Assembly: GCA_021372515.1 (NCBI GenBank)
Contig: JAJFUG010000045.1
Location: forward strand, 18,401 to 82,400
DNA from: a bacterium
GTDB taxonomy: Bacteria; Gemmatimonadota; Glassbacteria; GWA2-58-10
DNA length: 64,000 nt
Reading direction: 5' to 3'
Made by a program: the position numbers and the translations under genes. The stretch's first letter is position 1; every line of letters starts with the position of its first letter. Under the pieces are notes generated by a model. It searched no databases. It was not told the origin of the DNA and saw nothing but the letters and a program-made list of their open reading frames with translations. Below, one piece after another: positions 50,593 through 60,202 of the stretch.

Positions 50593-53500
50593 CCGTCCTC
50601 AGGTTCCTTTCCGTTAGCAACGGCAACATGACCGAAAAAACAGCGCCTCCCTCCGGGACCGGAGCCGCCTCCACCCGTCCTCTCATCTCATCCACGAAAC
50701 GCTTGACAATGGCCAGCCCAAGCCCGGTGCCCTGTCCGGGTTTCTTGGTCGAATAGAAGGGGTCGAAAAGCCGGTCGGCCATCTCGGCCGGGAAACCCGG
50801 TCCGTTGTCCCGGACCTCGATCCTGACCTTGTCTCCGACCCGGACTGTCTTGACCAGAATGAATTTATCGTTTCGCGACGTTTCGTCCAGGGCCTGCATG
50901 GCATTGACCACCAGGTTGATCACGATCTGTTCCAGATTGATCCGGGCGCCCTGCACCTTGAGAGGTTCCCGGCAGTACACCGTTTCGAGATGGATGCCGT
51001 GGGAGCCGATCTGGTTCTCGATCAGGTCCAGCGCGCTGCACACGGTGTCGTGCAGATCGAACACTCCGGGGGGCGACTGGGTCGGGGCGACCCAGAACTG
51101 GCGCATGTGCTTGATGATCTCATCGATCCGGCTCACGTGTTCCGAGACTTTCTTGAATTTCTCCACCATCTTGCCCGGTATCTCGACCGGGTTGCGCTGG
51201 ATCCAGAGCACCACGCTGTCGGCGGTCAGCTTGATCGCGTTGAGCGGCTGGTTGATCTCGTGGGTTATTCCCCCAGCCATCACTCCGATCGAGGCCAGGC
51301 GCGAGGACTGCTCGGCCAGGCGGGTGGCCTCGGTGCGCTTCCTTTCGGCCTCAATCAGCTCGTGCACCTGGAGATTGCGCTCCCAGGCGCCCACCACCAT
51401 GTCGGCGATAGTGGTGAAGAGGTTTATTTCCTCCGGGACCCAGAAATGCAGCTTGTGGTGGACAAACAGCAGCAAGCCCTTCACCTGCCCGGCCAGGGCC
51501 AGGGGACAGGCCAGCAGGGCCTGTATCCCTCTTTTTTCGAAATATTCCCGCTCCTTGCCCACGGCCTCAGTCACGTTATGGATGAAATACACCTCGTTTT
51601 TCAGCACCGTGACGAGGAGACCGGGAGTATTGTCCTCGTTCAAGGCCAGAGTGCCGGGGCAGACCACAGTTTCATTCCCGGTTGGACCGGCGCCTGCGCT
51701 GAGCAGGGAGACCGCCGACTGGTTCTCGCCGAAGCGGAACAGGCAGGCGCTGTCGAGATGCATGGTCTGCCGGATGTCATCCAGCAGGAACCCGGTGACC
51801 TCGGAAAACGACTCCGCAGAATTGAGCCGCGAGGCGATCTCGGCCAGCAGGCTTTTCTGGCTCAACATCATTTCCAGCTTGCTGCGTTCGAGCTTGAGCG
51901 CCACTTCGGCCCGCTGACGTTCGTTGACCTCCTTTTTCAGCTCCACGTTGGCCTGAATCAGCTCGCGGGTGCGCTCCTGAACTCTTTCCTCGAGTTCGTC
52001 GTGCGCTTTCTGCAGCTTTTCCTCGGCCTGTTTCAGGTCGGTGATGTCCTTTTTCACCCCGATGAAATGCGTGATCTCGCCGTTTTCATTCTTCACCGGA
52101 GCGATCGAGGCCATCTCCCAGAACAGCTCGCCGTTTTTCTTCCGGTTGAGGAACTCGCCTTTCCATTCCCTGCCGGCCATGATCGTTTCCCAGAGAACGC
52201 GGTGCGTTTCGGCCGGAGTGCCGCTGGTTTTCAGTATCCGCGGGTTCTGGCCCAGGGCTTCATCGAACGAGTAGCCGGTGAGTTGGCTGAATTTGGGGTT
52301 GACATACTCGATTGCGCCCGTGCTGTCGGTAATCACGATCGAGGTGGGGCTCTGCTCCACGGCCACGGACAGCTTCCGCACCTGCTCCTCGGCGCGGCGC
52401 CGTTTGATCGCCAGGGCGTACAGGGTCGCCACCCGTTCCAGGATCACCCGGTGCTCCTGGGTGTAGTCCTCCTTCGCGTTGGCGGCGGCTATCACCCCCA
52501 CCGGCTCCCCGTCGATCAGGGCCGGCACTGCGATGAAGCGGCCGATGTCGATATGGTCCTCCGGAACGGTCCCGTAACCGGCAAACGATTCGGCGCTGTT
52601 GGCGATCACCGGATTGCAGTCTCTGAGGCACGGGCCCCAGGGACCGGTGAATTCCTTTATCTCGATTGACTTGGAAAGGCCCGGCTCCAGTTTGACTATA
52701 TCGTTGGTGGCGGCTGGTATGTTCAGGCTCCCGCTGCGCGCGTCGATGAACCCGGCGAAGCCAGCCGGGCTGCCGGTCAGGCCCCGGACATAATCGAGCA
52801 CGGTGGCGGAGATGCTTTCCAGGGACGAGTTCTGGATCAGCCGCGAGGACAACTCGGCGAAAGAGGAATTGAGCCGTGATTCGACCGAGAGAAGCTCCTT
52901 GAGCTTCTTGTGCTCCAGTTCCGCCGAGGCGCGCGCCGCGATTATCGAAAGCACATCCTGCGCCCGGCGGGGCAGGTTGGTCACCCGCCTGAACACCGCG
53001 TTGATGATGCCGATCGGCCTCCCATCCTTGGCAGTCAGCGGGATGCCGATATAGCCCTCGGCGCCCAGACGGCGCAGCTCCTCGTTCCGGGGGAACAGCT
53101 CGGTGATCTTTTCCCGATAATATTTGAATCCTCCGGCGTAGACTTTCTCGCAGGGGGTGCCGGCGAGGTCGTAGTCGTCCACCTGGACATAGCCGCCGTC
53201 GACCATCATCGAAAGCGGGTGCAGACGGGAGGGGCCGACCAGCTCGCCGATCACTCCCACATCCGCCCCCAGCCAGCGGCAGAGCGTGCCCACTATCCGG
53301 TCGAAAAACTCCTGGCCGATCGTGCCCACCGAGCTTTCCACCAGGGTCTGGATCGCTTCCTCGGCGCGTTTGCGCTCGGTTATATCGGTGAGCCGTCCGC
53401 GCAGTCCGACCACCTGGCCGTTCTGCACCACCCGGGTGCTGACCGCGCGTATCCAGCGTGTCCCTCCGGCGCGGGTCCGAATCCGGTACTCGGCCGGTTC

Positions 53501-55702
53501 GGCATCATCCCGCAACAGCAGTTCGATCCTCTGCTCCAGTTGCGGCATGTCCTCGGGGAAAACGAACCTGTCGATCCCGCCTCCCACCAGTTCCTCCGGC
53601 GTGTAGCCGGTGATCCGCTCGATGGCCGGGCTGATGTAGCTTATTTTCCTGTCTGTATCCATGGAGTATATGACATCGCTGATGTTCTCCACCAGGTCGC
53701 GGTAGGTCTCCTCCGAGCGACGCAGGGCCTGCTGCGACAACACCCGCTCGGTGATATCCTCATGCGCCACGACCGCGCGGGCCGGTATACCCCCCGTAAA
53801 ACGGGTGACCCGCAGGTTGAACCAGCGTTCGCGCTCCGGCGAATGGCAGGAGTACTCCAGCTCGAATTTGTCCTTTTTACCGGCCAGCACGTCCCGAATG
53901 CCCCCGGCCGCCAGGCGGGCCTCCCTTTCGGATCCACCGTGCACCCGGTCGCAAATTTCGAGGTAGTTCATCCCCACATGCTCGCCCCGGTCGCCCCCGT
54001 TGGCCGTGGCAAACTCTTTCCAGGCCCGGTTCACATACATGATCCGGCCGGAGGCCTCCACTATCGCGATGTGGGCCGAAAGCGAGTCGACCGTGGAGCG
54101 GATGAAAACCTCGCTTTCGCGGAGCGCCTCCTCGGCCCTCTTGCGCTCGTCTATGTCGGTCAGGACACCCTGAATCCCCTGCGGGACTTTGTTTTCATCG
54201 TAGAACGGGCGGCAGGCCGCCCGCACCCAGTGCGAGCGTCCCTCCCTGGTGAGGAGCCGTATCTCGGTGATATCCTCTTTACCCGAAAGCAGCACCTGGA
54301 CAAATGCTTCCGCCCGCTGCCTGTCATCCGGCCAGATGACATCCTCGTACATCCGCCCGAGAAGGCTTTCCGGCTCGAACCCTAGGATGAGCTTGATCGC
54401 CGGGCTGACATATTCGATCAGTCCCTGGGCGTCAAGAGTGAACAGGGTTTCGCTGATGTTTTCCACCAACTGGCGGTATTTTTCCTCCGAGCGGCGCAGC
54501 ACCTCCTCGAAACGAATCCTCTCGGTCATGTCGGTGAACACTCCCACCATCCCCGCGACCCGCCCCTCTGAGTCGTAATAGGTGGCCTTGTGGAAAACCA
54601 CCTGATGCTCCTGGCCGTCCGCAGCCCGGACCACCGACTCGTAAGTCTGGGTTCCCGGGTTCTTCAGCAGCATCTGGTCGAAGCTATGGTGGTGACGGGC
54701 GTGCTCATCGAAGAAGGTCTGGAACACCGTCCGGCCGATCAGCTGGTCGCGCTTGATCCCGACAAATTCCTCGAAGGCGCGGTTGCAGCCCTGGTAGCAC
54801 CCGTGGATATCCTTGTAGAATACCGGGCTGGGGATCGTGTCGATCAGGCGCTGAGAGAAATCGGCCTGCTGCTCGAGGTTGTTTATGCTTTCCCTGTGCC
54901 GGGTGATGTCGCGGGCGATGGTCAGCACCGCGGGCTGCTCGTGGAAGCGGATGATCACGCTGCTGAGTTCCACCGCCATGATCGACCCATCCTTGCGCCG
55001 GTGCTCGGTTTCGACCAGCAGGCGTCCCTTTGCCACAAGCTCTTTCTGACGCTCGGGGAAAAGAGCGGCGTTCCGGGCGGTGTCGAGGTCGAGCGGGGAA
55101 AGTCCGAGCAGTTCCTCGCGGGTATAACCCAGACGCTCATGGGCCAGGTGGTTGCACTCCAGGAAACGGCCCCCCAGATCATGGATCAGAATCGCATCCC
55201 CGGCGTTTTCGAACAGGGTGCGATAGAGGTTGTCCGATTCCTCCAGCTCCCGTTCGGCCCTTTTGCTGGCGGTTATATCCAGGATCACCGAGTACAGCAG
55301 GGGACGGCCCTCGCCGTGCAGGGGGGCGCTCACCACCTCCACGTCCCGCAGCGACCCGTCCGCCAGACGGTGCCGGCAGATAAAGCGCCCGCCCTCGCTT
55401 CCGGCCTTGCGCATGTCCTCCCACAGCCGCTCTTCCGGCTTGCCGTTGATTGCGCCGATTGTCAGCTCGAGCATCCGCTCGCGGCTGTAACCGTAGAAAC
55501 GCAGGGCCTCCTCGTTGGCATCCACGATCCGGCCGTCCGCCGGGTCGATGATCAGCATCACCAGGCTGCCGACCTGGAACAGCACCGACAGGTCGCTGCC
55601 GGGCGCATCCAGCGACACAGCCTGGCATACCTCAGCCCCGGCCTCTTTTATCTTCCGCCCGCTCCTGCTCTTTTCGCCTGTCTTTGAACTCTTTTTTTCC
55701 AT
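50573..55702 (-). CDS. large soluble multi-PAS/GAF sensor histidine kinase
   Basis: A 1,709-residue kinase without transmembrane segments. Order: six PAS domains (about 35-785), two GAF domains (about 790-955 and 960-1130), a seventh PAS (about 1140-1260), a coiled coil, a third GAF (about 1325-1480), HisKA (phospho-His in GGITHEINQPLNAIKL) and HATPase_c (about 1600-1700; NLVVNAMQAL, DNGPGFP, GTGLGLAIVK). Several PAS domains end with the DITERKR-type linker. It probably integrates cytoplasmic redox, light or small-molecule cues and phosphorylates the NtrC-type partner it overlaps. The ribosome binding site before ATG 55702 is weak. Confidence 0.93.
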   Translation of the reverse strand: MEKKSSKTGEKSRSGRKIKEAGAEVCQAVSLDAPGSDLSVLFQVGSLVMLIIDPADGRIVDANEEALRFYGYSRERMLELTIGAINGKPEERLWEDMRKAGSEGGRFICRHRLADGSLRDVEVVSAPLHGEGRPLLYSVILDITASKRAERELEESDNLYRTLFENAGDAILIHDLGGRFLECNHLAHERLGYTREELLGLSPLDLDTARNAALFPERQKELVAKGRLLVETEHRRKDGSIMAVELSSVIIRFHEQPAVLTIARDITRHRESINNLEQQADFSQRLIDTIPSPVFYKDIHGCYQGCNRAFEEFVGIKRDQLIGRTVFQTFFDEHARHHHSFDQMLLKNPGTQTYESVVRAADGQEHQVVFHKATYYDSEGRVAGMVGVFTDMTERIRFEEVLRRSEEKYRQLVENISETLFTLDAQGLIEYVSPAIKLILGFEPESLLGRMYEDVIWPDDRQRAEAFVQVLLSGKEDITEIRLLTREGRSHWVRAACRPFYDENKVPQGIQGVLTDIDERKRAEEALRESEVFIRSTVDSLSAHIAIVEASGRIMYVNRAWKEFATANGGDRGEHVGMNYLEICDRVHGGSEREARLAAGGIRDVLAGKKDKFELEYSCHSPERERWFNLRVTRFTGGIPARAVVAHEDITERVLSQQALRRSEETYRDLVENISDVIYSMDTDRKISYISPAIERITGYTPEELVGGGIDRFVFPEDMPQLEQRIELLLRDDAEPAEYRIRTRAGGTRWIRAVSTRVVQNGQVVGLRGRLTDITERKRAEEAIQTLVESSVGTIGQEFFDRIVGTLCRWLGADVGVIGELVGPSRLHPLSMMVDGGYVQVDDYDLAGTPCEKVYAGGFKYYREKITELFPRNEELRRLGAEGYIGIPLTAKDGRPIGIINAVFRRVTNLPRRAQDVLSIIAARASAELEHKKLKELLSVESRLNSSFAELSSRLIQNSSLESISATVLDYVRGLTGSPAGFAGFIDARSGSLNIPAATNDIVKLEPGLSKSIEIKEFTGPWGPCLRDCNPVIANSAESFAGYGTVPEDHIDIGRFIAVPALIDGEPVGVIAAANAKEDYTQEHRVILERVATLYALAIKRRRAEEQVRKLSVAVEQSPTSIVITDSTGAIEYVNPKFSQLTGYSFDEALGQNPRILKTSGTPAETHRVLWETIMAGREWKGEFLNRKKNGELFWEMASIAPVKNENGEITHFIGVKKDITDLKQAEEKLQKAHDELEERVQERTRELIQANVELKKEVNERQRAEVALKLERSKLEMMLSQKSLLAEIASRLNSAESFSEVTGFLLDDIRQTMHLDSACLFRFGENQSAVSLLSAGAGPTGNETVVCPGTLALNEDNTPGLLVTVLKNEVYFIHNVTEAVGKEREYFEKRGIQALLACPLALAGQVKGLLLFVHHKLHFWVPEEINLFTTIADMVVGAWERNLQVHELIEAERKRTEATRLAEQSSRLASIGVMAGGITHEINQPLNAIKLTADSVVLWIQRNPVEIPGKMVEKFKKVSEHVSRIDEIIKHMRQFWVAPTQSPPGVFDLHDTVCSALDLIENQIGSHGIHLETVYCREPLKVQGARINLEQIVINLVVNAMQALDETSRNDKFILVKTVRVGDKVRIEVRDNGPGFPAEMADRLFDPFYSTKKPGQGTGLGLAIVKRFVDEMRGRVEAAPVPEGGAVFSVMLPLLTERNLRTDANSSR

Positions 55703-56022
55703 CTTGTACTCAGCACGACAGTGAAACCGGTTTTGGATGATACGGGATACAACGTGCCACCGAGAAAGGCCATGTTTATAACACCAAGGCCATCAGGATT
55801 TTACCTGACCCGCAATCGCGCATTTCAAGGCTCGATCTTGTTAAGCTTATAGAAATTATACAATAAAGACAAGTACCTCCGGCAAACGGGCGGGCTTCTC
55901 CGGTGACCCACCCGGCACACTTCCAAGTACCGGGCGTTGACCGAACGGGTTCGGGACGCTATCTTTACAGCGCACTCCGCCGCAGCCTGTCAACCGTCCC
56001 AACCCCAGACCGGGAGAAAACG
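55703..56022. other. divergent intergenic region
   Basis: A 320-bp gap between the kinase gene (minus) and the GH172-type gene (plus). Its middle (about 55840-55870) is AT-rich and includes TATAAT on the minus strand (55860-55855), but no -35 box at proper distance was found. A reading frame that extends the GH172 gene back to 55903 has no signal peptide or ribosome binding site. I see no RNA gene. Confidence 0.5.
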
Positions 56023-57216
56023 ATGCGGATCGCTCGCGCCCTGATTCTCAGCCTCGTCCTCAGCCTGATCGCCGCCGCCGTCCTCGCCGCCCAAAGCTTC
56101 GGCGACCTGAAAGACCTGGCCCGGATCAAGAACGACGTGAAAAGCAAACGGGTCTCGAGCTACGACCGCAACGGCGGCAATAACGATTTCCTGAAAATCC
56201 CGGCCGGGACCACCGCCGAACTGTTCAATGTCAAGGGCGCCGGGATCATCACCCACATCTGGGTCACGGTGAACCACGATGACCCGCTGTCGCGGCGCAA
56301 CCTGATCCTCAGGATGTACTGGGACGGCGAGACCGAGCCCAGCGTCCAGGCCCCTCTGGGCGATTTCTTCGGCCAGGGCTGGGGCGAGTTCTACAACTAT
56401 GTCACCCCCTACCTCTCCGCCGGGCCGGGCGGCGGACGGGCCATGGTCTGCTATTTCCCGATGCCGTTTGCCGCTGGCGCCCGGATCACCCTGCAGAACG
56501 ACTCGGACACGGATGTCCAGGCTTTCTACTACTACGTGGACTACGAGGTCCACCCCAAGCTGGAAGCCGACCTGGGGCGCTTCCACGCCTGGTGGAACCA
56601 CCGCATCACCCCGGCCGACCCCAAGGGCGAGAACGAGTGGGATGTACTCTGGCCGCAGGGGCACAACACGACCGGCGACAGCAACTACGTGTTCATGGAG
56701 ACCACCGGAAGCGGCCAGTATGTGGGGGTCAACTACTATGTGACCAGCCCCCAGCCGATGTGGTACGGCGAGGGTGACGACATGTTCTTCATCGACGGCG
56801 AAAAGTGGCCCGCCAGCCTTCAGGGCACCGGGACCGAGGACTATTTCAACATGAGCTGGTGCCCCAAGGAACTCTACAACCACCCCTACTACGGCCTGGC
56901 CCGGATCAACAACGAGACCGACTGGCTGGGGCGCAGCCACTGCTACCGTTTCCACATCCAGGACCCGGTGCGCTTCAGCAAATCGCTGCGCGCCACCATA
57001 GAGCACGGCCACGACAACACCCTGACCCTGGAGCTGGCCACGGTGGCCTACTGGTACCAGAGCGAGCCGCACAAGCCGTTCCCTGCCATCGGCGACCGGA
57101 CCTCGCGCAAGCCCATGCCCGTGCCGACCGGTGTGGAGATACTTCGCTGGCGCGATGCCTGGCGCAAGAGCCTGGGCAACGGCCAGCAACTCTGGGGTGA
57201 TGAGGAAAAAAAATAA
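56023..57216 (+). CDS. secreted DUF2961/GH172-family glycoside hydrolase
   Basis: A 397-residue protein with a signal peptide (MRIARALILSLVLSLIAAAV, cleaved about residue 23). The jelly-roll DUF2961 domain covers nearly all the rest. Conserved parts include SSYDRNGGNNDF, GAGIITHIWVT, GEGDDMFFIDGE (249-260) and GTGTEDYF (268-275). Family GH172 includes alpha-D-fructofuranosidase and D-arabinofuranan-degrading enzymes; the Glu residues near 250 and 272 are the likely catalytic pair by analogy. Substrate here is not known. ATG 56023 follows GGGAGAAAACG. The isomerase-like gene follows 48 bp later, suggesting an operon. Confidence 0.88.
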   Translation: MRIARALILSLVLSLIAAAVLAAQSFGDLKDLARIKNDVKSKRVSSYDRNGGNNDFLKIPAGTTAELFNVKGAGIITHIWVTVNHDDPLSRRNLILRMYWDGETEPSVQAPLGDFFGQGWGEFYNYVTPYLSAGPGGGRAMVCYFPMPFAAGARITLQNDSDTDVQAFYYYVDYEVHPKLEADLGRFHAWWNHRITPADPKGENEWDVLWPQGHNTTGDSNYVFMETTGSGQYVGVNYYVTSPQPMWYGEGDDMFFIDGEKWPASLQGTGTEDYFNMSWCPKELYNHPYYGLARINNETDWLGRSHCYRFHIQDPVRFSKSLRATIEHGHDNTLTLELATVAYWYQSEPHKPFPAIGDRTSRKPMPVPTGVEILRWRDAWRKSLGNGQQLWGDEEKK

Positions 57217-57264
57217 CCCGACCCGTTCCCGACTGACAAGGCAACCTTTACAGGGGGCAGTCCG

Positions 57265-59037
57265 ATGCTGAAGTGGGACAAAGCCGTGTTCTCCGGCCCG
57301 GAGATGCTGAAACCGGGGCCGAAAGAGGCGATCCTCGTGGCCAACGGCGACCGTCGCCGCACAGCCAACCTTTCCTGCCAGAAAGCTCAGTTAGAGTGCG
57401 AGAGGCAGCTCCGCGCCGCGTTCGAGAAACAGGGCTGGAAGCTGCTGCGCGCCCACCCCGAGGTGGACCCGGAGCTGGGCCACTGTTTCATCGAGACCCA
57501 GGCCCAGGGCCGCGACATCTTCGCCCGCATTCCCAAGGACACCCCGCTGGTGGTGGCCGAGGCGGTCTGGCAGTACTCCAACCACGTGGCCTACAACCTC
57601 TGGGAGCACCGCGGGCCGATCCTGGTCGCCTCGAATTTCGACGGCCAGTGGCCGGGGCTGGTCGGCGCGCTGGGCCTGGCCGCCTGCCTGACCAAGCACG
57701 CCTGGGCCCGCGACCAGAAAGGCCACAGCCTGCTCTGGAGCAGTGAGGAGTTCAAGGACAAGGAAAGTGTGAAAAAGCTCAAGGAATGGCTGGCCAAGGG
57801 TGCGATCACGCACGACATGTCGCACGCGCGCGAGTTCGGCGAGGCGGATAAGGCTCTGCTTCCGGCGGTCAGGTTCGGCGAGGCCGCGGCCGGGGATTTC
57901 CGGGCCCGCCCCCGGATCATCGGCCTCTACGACCCGCTCTGCATGGGCATGATCAACGCCGCGTTCGATGAGCACGACATGCTCGGCCTGGGCATCCAAT
58001 TGCGCCGCCTGAACCAGAGCGACCTTTACGCCCGCATGCAGGACATCCCGCGCCGCGAGGCCCTGGGCTATATCAAGTGGCTGGTGGACCGCGGGTTCAA
58101 GCTCACGATCGGCTCCGACCCGTTCCGCGAGATCACCGAGTCGGCGGTGGTGGAGAGCGGACGGATGTACGCCGCCATGGCCCGTCACCTGGCCGAGGAA
58201 CGCCTGGACGGCCTGGGCATCCCCTACCAGCTGGGCCTGGCCCGCCTGACCGCGGCCAGCGACCTGGCCGAGGCCATGCTCAACAGCTCCGACCGTCCGC
58301 CCGTCGAGTACCGCGGCGCCACGGTCATGCCCGGCGAGCCGATCATGTGCGCCAACGAGGCCGACATGGGCTGCGCCGTGGACCAGACCCTGAGCAAGTT
58401 CATCTACCGCGCCAGCGGCCTGCCCCCACGGCTCTGGGAGACCACGCAGCACGATGTCCGCTGGGGCGAGACCTACAAGGGCCAGGCGAAGTTCACGGGC
58501 AAGGGCAAGCTGAAAGTTGAAGCGTTCCTCTGGGCCTTCGAGCTGAGCGGCAACACCCCGGCCGGCCACGCCGAGCGAGGCTGGGCTGATATGGAGGCCA
58601 CGCGCCAGGCCTATGAGTTCTTCGTCGAGGGCGGAATCTGCACCAAGTGCACGGCCCGTCCGGGCGAGCTGGTCTGGAGCCGGGTGTACGTGGACGGCGG
58701 ACGGTTCTGCCTGGATGTGGGACGCGGGGCCGCGCTGGAGCTGCCCGAGGCCGAGAGCCGCCGCCGCTGGGACGCCACCACCGAGCAGTGGCCGCTGATG
58801 CACGCCCTGCTGTACGGAGTCAGCCGCGACCAGCTCATGGCCCGTCACCGCAGCAACCACATAACCGTGAGCTACGCCCCCGACCCGGAGAGCGCCAACT
58901 CCATCGCCATTGCCAAGGCGGCCATGGCGCGCGCCCTGGGAATGAAAGTGTTCCTCTGCGGCGACTTTTCCGCTGAGGCCAGCCTGAGCCACAAGGCGGC
59001 TAAGGGCCTGCCCGTGGAGGGGCCGTTCGAGAAGTAG
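57265..59037 (+). CDS. L-fucose/L-arabinose isomerase-like protein
   Basis: A 590-residue cytoplasmic protein of the FucI/AraA superfamily by overall layout: an N-terminal half with VVAEAVWQYSNHVAYNLWEH and GPILVASNFDGQWPGLVGALG, a middle with the segment GLYDPLCMGMINAAFDEHDM, and a C-terminal half with MCANEADMGCAVDQTLSKF and WETTQHDVRWGETYKG. It is not a close match to classical FucI, so the aldose/ketose substrate is unknown. Position beside a GH172 enzyme suggests conversion of the released sugar. GGGGGCAG precedes the ATG. Confidence 0.72.
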   Translation: MLKWDKAVFSGPEMLKPGPKEAILVANGDRRRTANLSCQKAQLECERQLRAAFEKQGWKLLRAHPEVDPELGHCFIETQAQGRDIFARIPKDTPLVVAEAVWQYSNHVAYNLWEHRGPILVASNFDGQWPGLVGALGLAACLTKHAWARDQKGHSLLWSSEEFKDKESVKKLKEWLAKGAITHDMSHAREFGEADKALLPAVRFGEAAAGDFRARPRIIGLYDPLCMGMINAAFDEHDMLGLGIQLRRLNQSDLYARMQDIPRREALGYIKWLVDRGFKLTIGSDPFREITESAVVESGRMYAAMARHLAEERLDGLGIPYQLGLARLTAASDLAEAMLNSSDRPPVEYRGATVMPGEPIMCANEADMGCAVDQTLSKFIYRASGLPPRLWETTQHDVRWGETYKGQAKFTGKGKLKVEAFLWAFELSGNTPAGHAERGWADMEATRQAYEFFVEGGICTKCTARPGELVWSRVYVDGGRFCLDVGRGAALELPEAESRRRWDATTEQWPLMHALLYGVSRDQLMARHRSNHITVSYAPDPESANSIAIAKAAMARALGMKVFLCGDFSAEASLSHKAAKGLPVEGPFEK

Positions 59038-59109
59038 GCTGGAGGTTTCCCCCGTTGCCCAAAGAGGGAAAGACGGTGGATGGCCTGTGCAGCGCCCACC
59101 GGCGCTGTC

Positions 59110-59180
59110 GTAGGGGCGGGATATATCCCGCCCGCAGGCTTTACACACCCCGCCCGCGCCTGCGGCGCGGGCGCCCCTCT
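59110..59180 (+). repeat. palindrome-rich element related to the 54-bp repeats
   Basis: Begins GTAGGGGCGGG and ends GGGCGCCCCTCTC. It contains the perfect palindrome GCGGGATATATCCCGC and a GCCCGCGC/GCGCGGGC hairpin, followed immediately by CCCCTCTCGAGAGGGG. Outer ends resemble the 54-bp family (GTAGGGGCG...CGCCCCTAC) but the interior differs. It lies 72 bp beyond the isomerase-like gene stop, again at a 3' end. Relationship to the other copies is an inference. Confidence 0.5.
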
Positions 59181-59227
59181 CGAGAGGGGACTAAAGCCAA
59201 GGCAGCCATAACATTGCAGCAAACGGA

Positions 59228-59260
59228 AGCGCCGGGGTGTGATGGTTGCGCCCCGGCGCT
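59228..59260. terminator. strong GC hairpin, possible bidirectional terminator
   Basis: A perfect 10-bp stem AGCGCCGGGG / CCCCGGCGCT with a 13-nt loop, followed on the plus strand by TGTTGTG. It lies between convergent genes (stop 59037 on plus; stop 59291 on minus). The U-tract is weak on both strands, so termination is likely but not certain. Confidence 0.5.
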
Positions 59261-59290
59261 TGTTGTGCCAATGCGTTGTGATTACTTCCC

Positions 59291-60133
59291 CTACCGTATC
59301 GCGCTCACGATCCCGCTGCGCGCGGGCGGGGGAAGGTCCGCCGGGCGGCAGTCGTAGTAGCGCTCGCGGGCGGCCTCCGGGGTCAGGAACTCCACCCGGC
59401 TGAAACCGGCCCCCTCCAGCAGCGCTTGCATCTCATCTCTGGTGAAAAAACTGACAAACGGCTCGCCCAGGCCCGCCACGTGCACGCCCAACTGCGAGAA
59501 AGACAGCTGTGCTCTGGCCTCGGGCGGCAGGAAAGTGAGCACTATCCGGCTGCCCGGCGGGAACGCGGCCACAGAGCGCAGGGTGGATTCTATCGCGGCC
59601 CGCTCCAGGTACATGCACACGCCAAGCCAGGAGAAAAAGGCCGGTGCATCGGGCTGGACCCCCTGACGGCGCAGACCCTCCAGCAGAGACTCGTGCGCGA
59701 AATCAATCTGGATGAAAGAAACGTTCGGGGGGATCGCAAGCCCGGCGGCGTCGAGGTGGGCGCGTTTCTCGGCCTGGGTGCCGGCATGGTCGACCTCCAG
59801 GATTTGCAGCCCCTTCGCCCACTCGGGCTGCCGCAGGGCGAACGTGTCGAACCCGGCGCCGAGGAGCACGTAACGGGTCACACCCCGTGCCACCGACTCC
59901 TGCAGGCAGTCCTCGGCGAAACGCGAGCGCAGCACCACGTGCGAGCGCAGGGCTATGTTCTCGGGGGTTTGGAAACGCTCGGGCGTCGAGCGTATCTTAC
60001 TTTCGGTCCCCTCGCCCAGCAGGCGCAAGGCCAGCGGGTCGTCCAGGATCAGCGGGCAGGCGTCGAATATCTGGTGGGCGGCGCGCAGGTAGGCGACGCC
60101 CACGGCGGTGCGGCTGGCTTGACGGTCTGTCAT
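59291..60133 (-). CDS. class I SAM-dependent methyltransferase, LCM/PPM1-like
   Basis: A 280-residue protein of the leucine carboxyl methyltransferase-like family seen in actinobacteria and others. It starts with SRTAVGVAYLRAAHQIFD and has the SAM motif YVLLGAGFDTFALR (about 88-101), then EVDHAGTQAEKRAHL, and SWLGVCMYLERAAIESTL. The family modifies diverse small molecules; target here is unknown. The gene upstream (60203) is another, unrelated methyltransferase 69 bp away. The start ATG 60133 lacks a strong ribosome binding site. Confidence 0.85.
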   Translation of the reverse strand: MTDRQASRTAVGVAYLRAAHQIFDACPLILDDPLALRLLGEGTESKIRSTPERFQTPENIALRSHVVLRSRFAEDCLQESVARGVTRYVLLGAGFDTFALRQPEWAKGLQILEVDHAGTQAEKRAHLDAAGLAIPPNVSFIQIDFAHESLLEGLRRQGVQPDAPAFFSWLGVCMYLERAAIESTLRSVAAFPPGSRIVLTFLPPEARAQLSFSQLGVHVAGLGEPFVSFFTRDEMQALLEGAGFSRVEFLTPEAARERYYDCRPADLPPPARSGIVSAIR

Positions 60134-60202
60134 TTTTAGGGATACCTACGACGAGGTGAGAAGCAATCCAACGGAAGAGTCCGTATCACCCCTCTACAAT
60201 CT

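Noticed and set aside
55838..55862. Promoter TTGTTA...TATACA for the GH172 gene
   Set aside because: The spacer is only 13 bp, too short for sigma-70; no better candidate was found.
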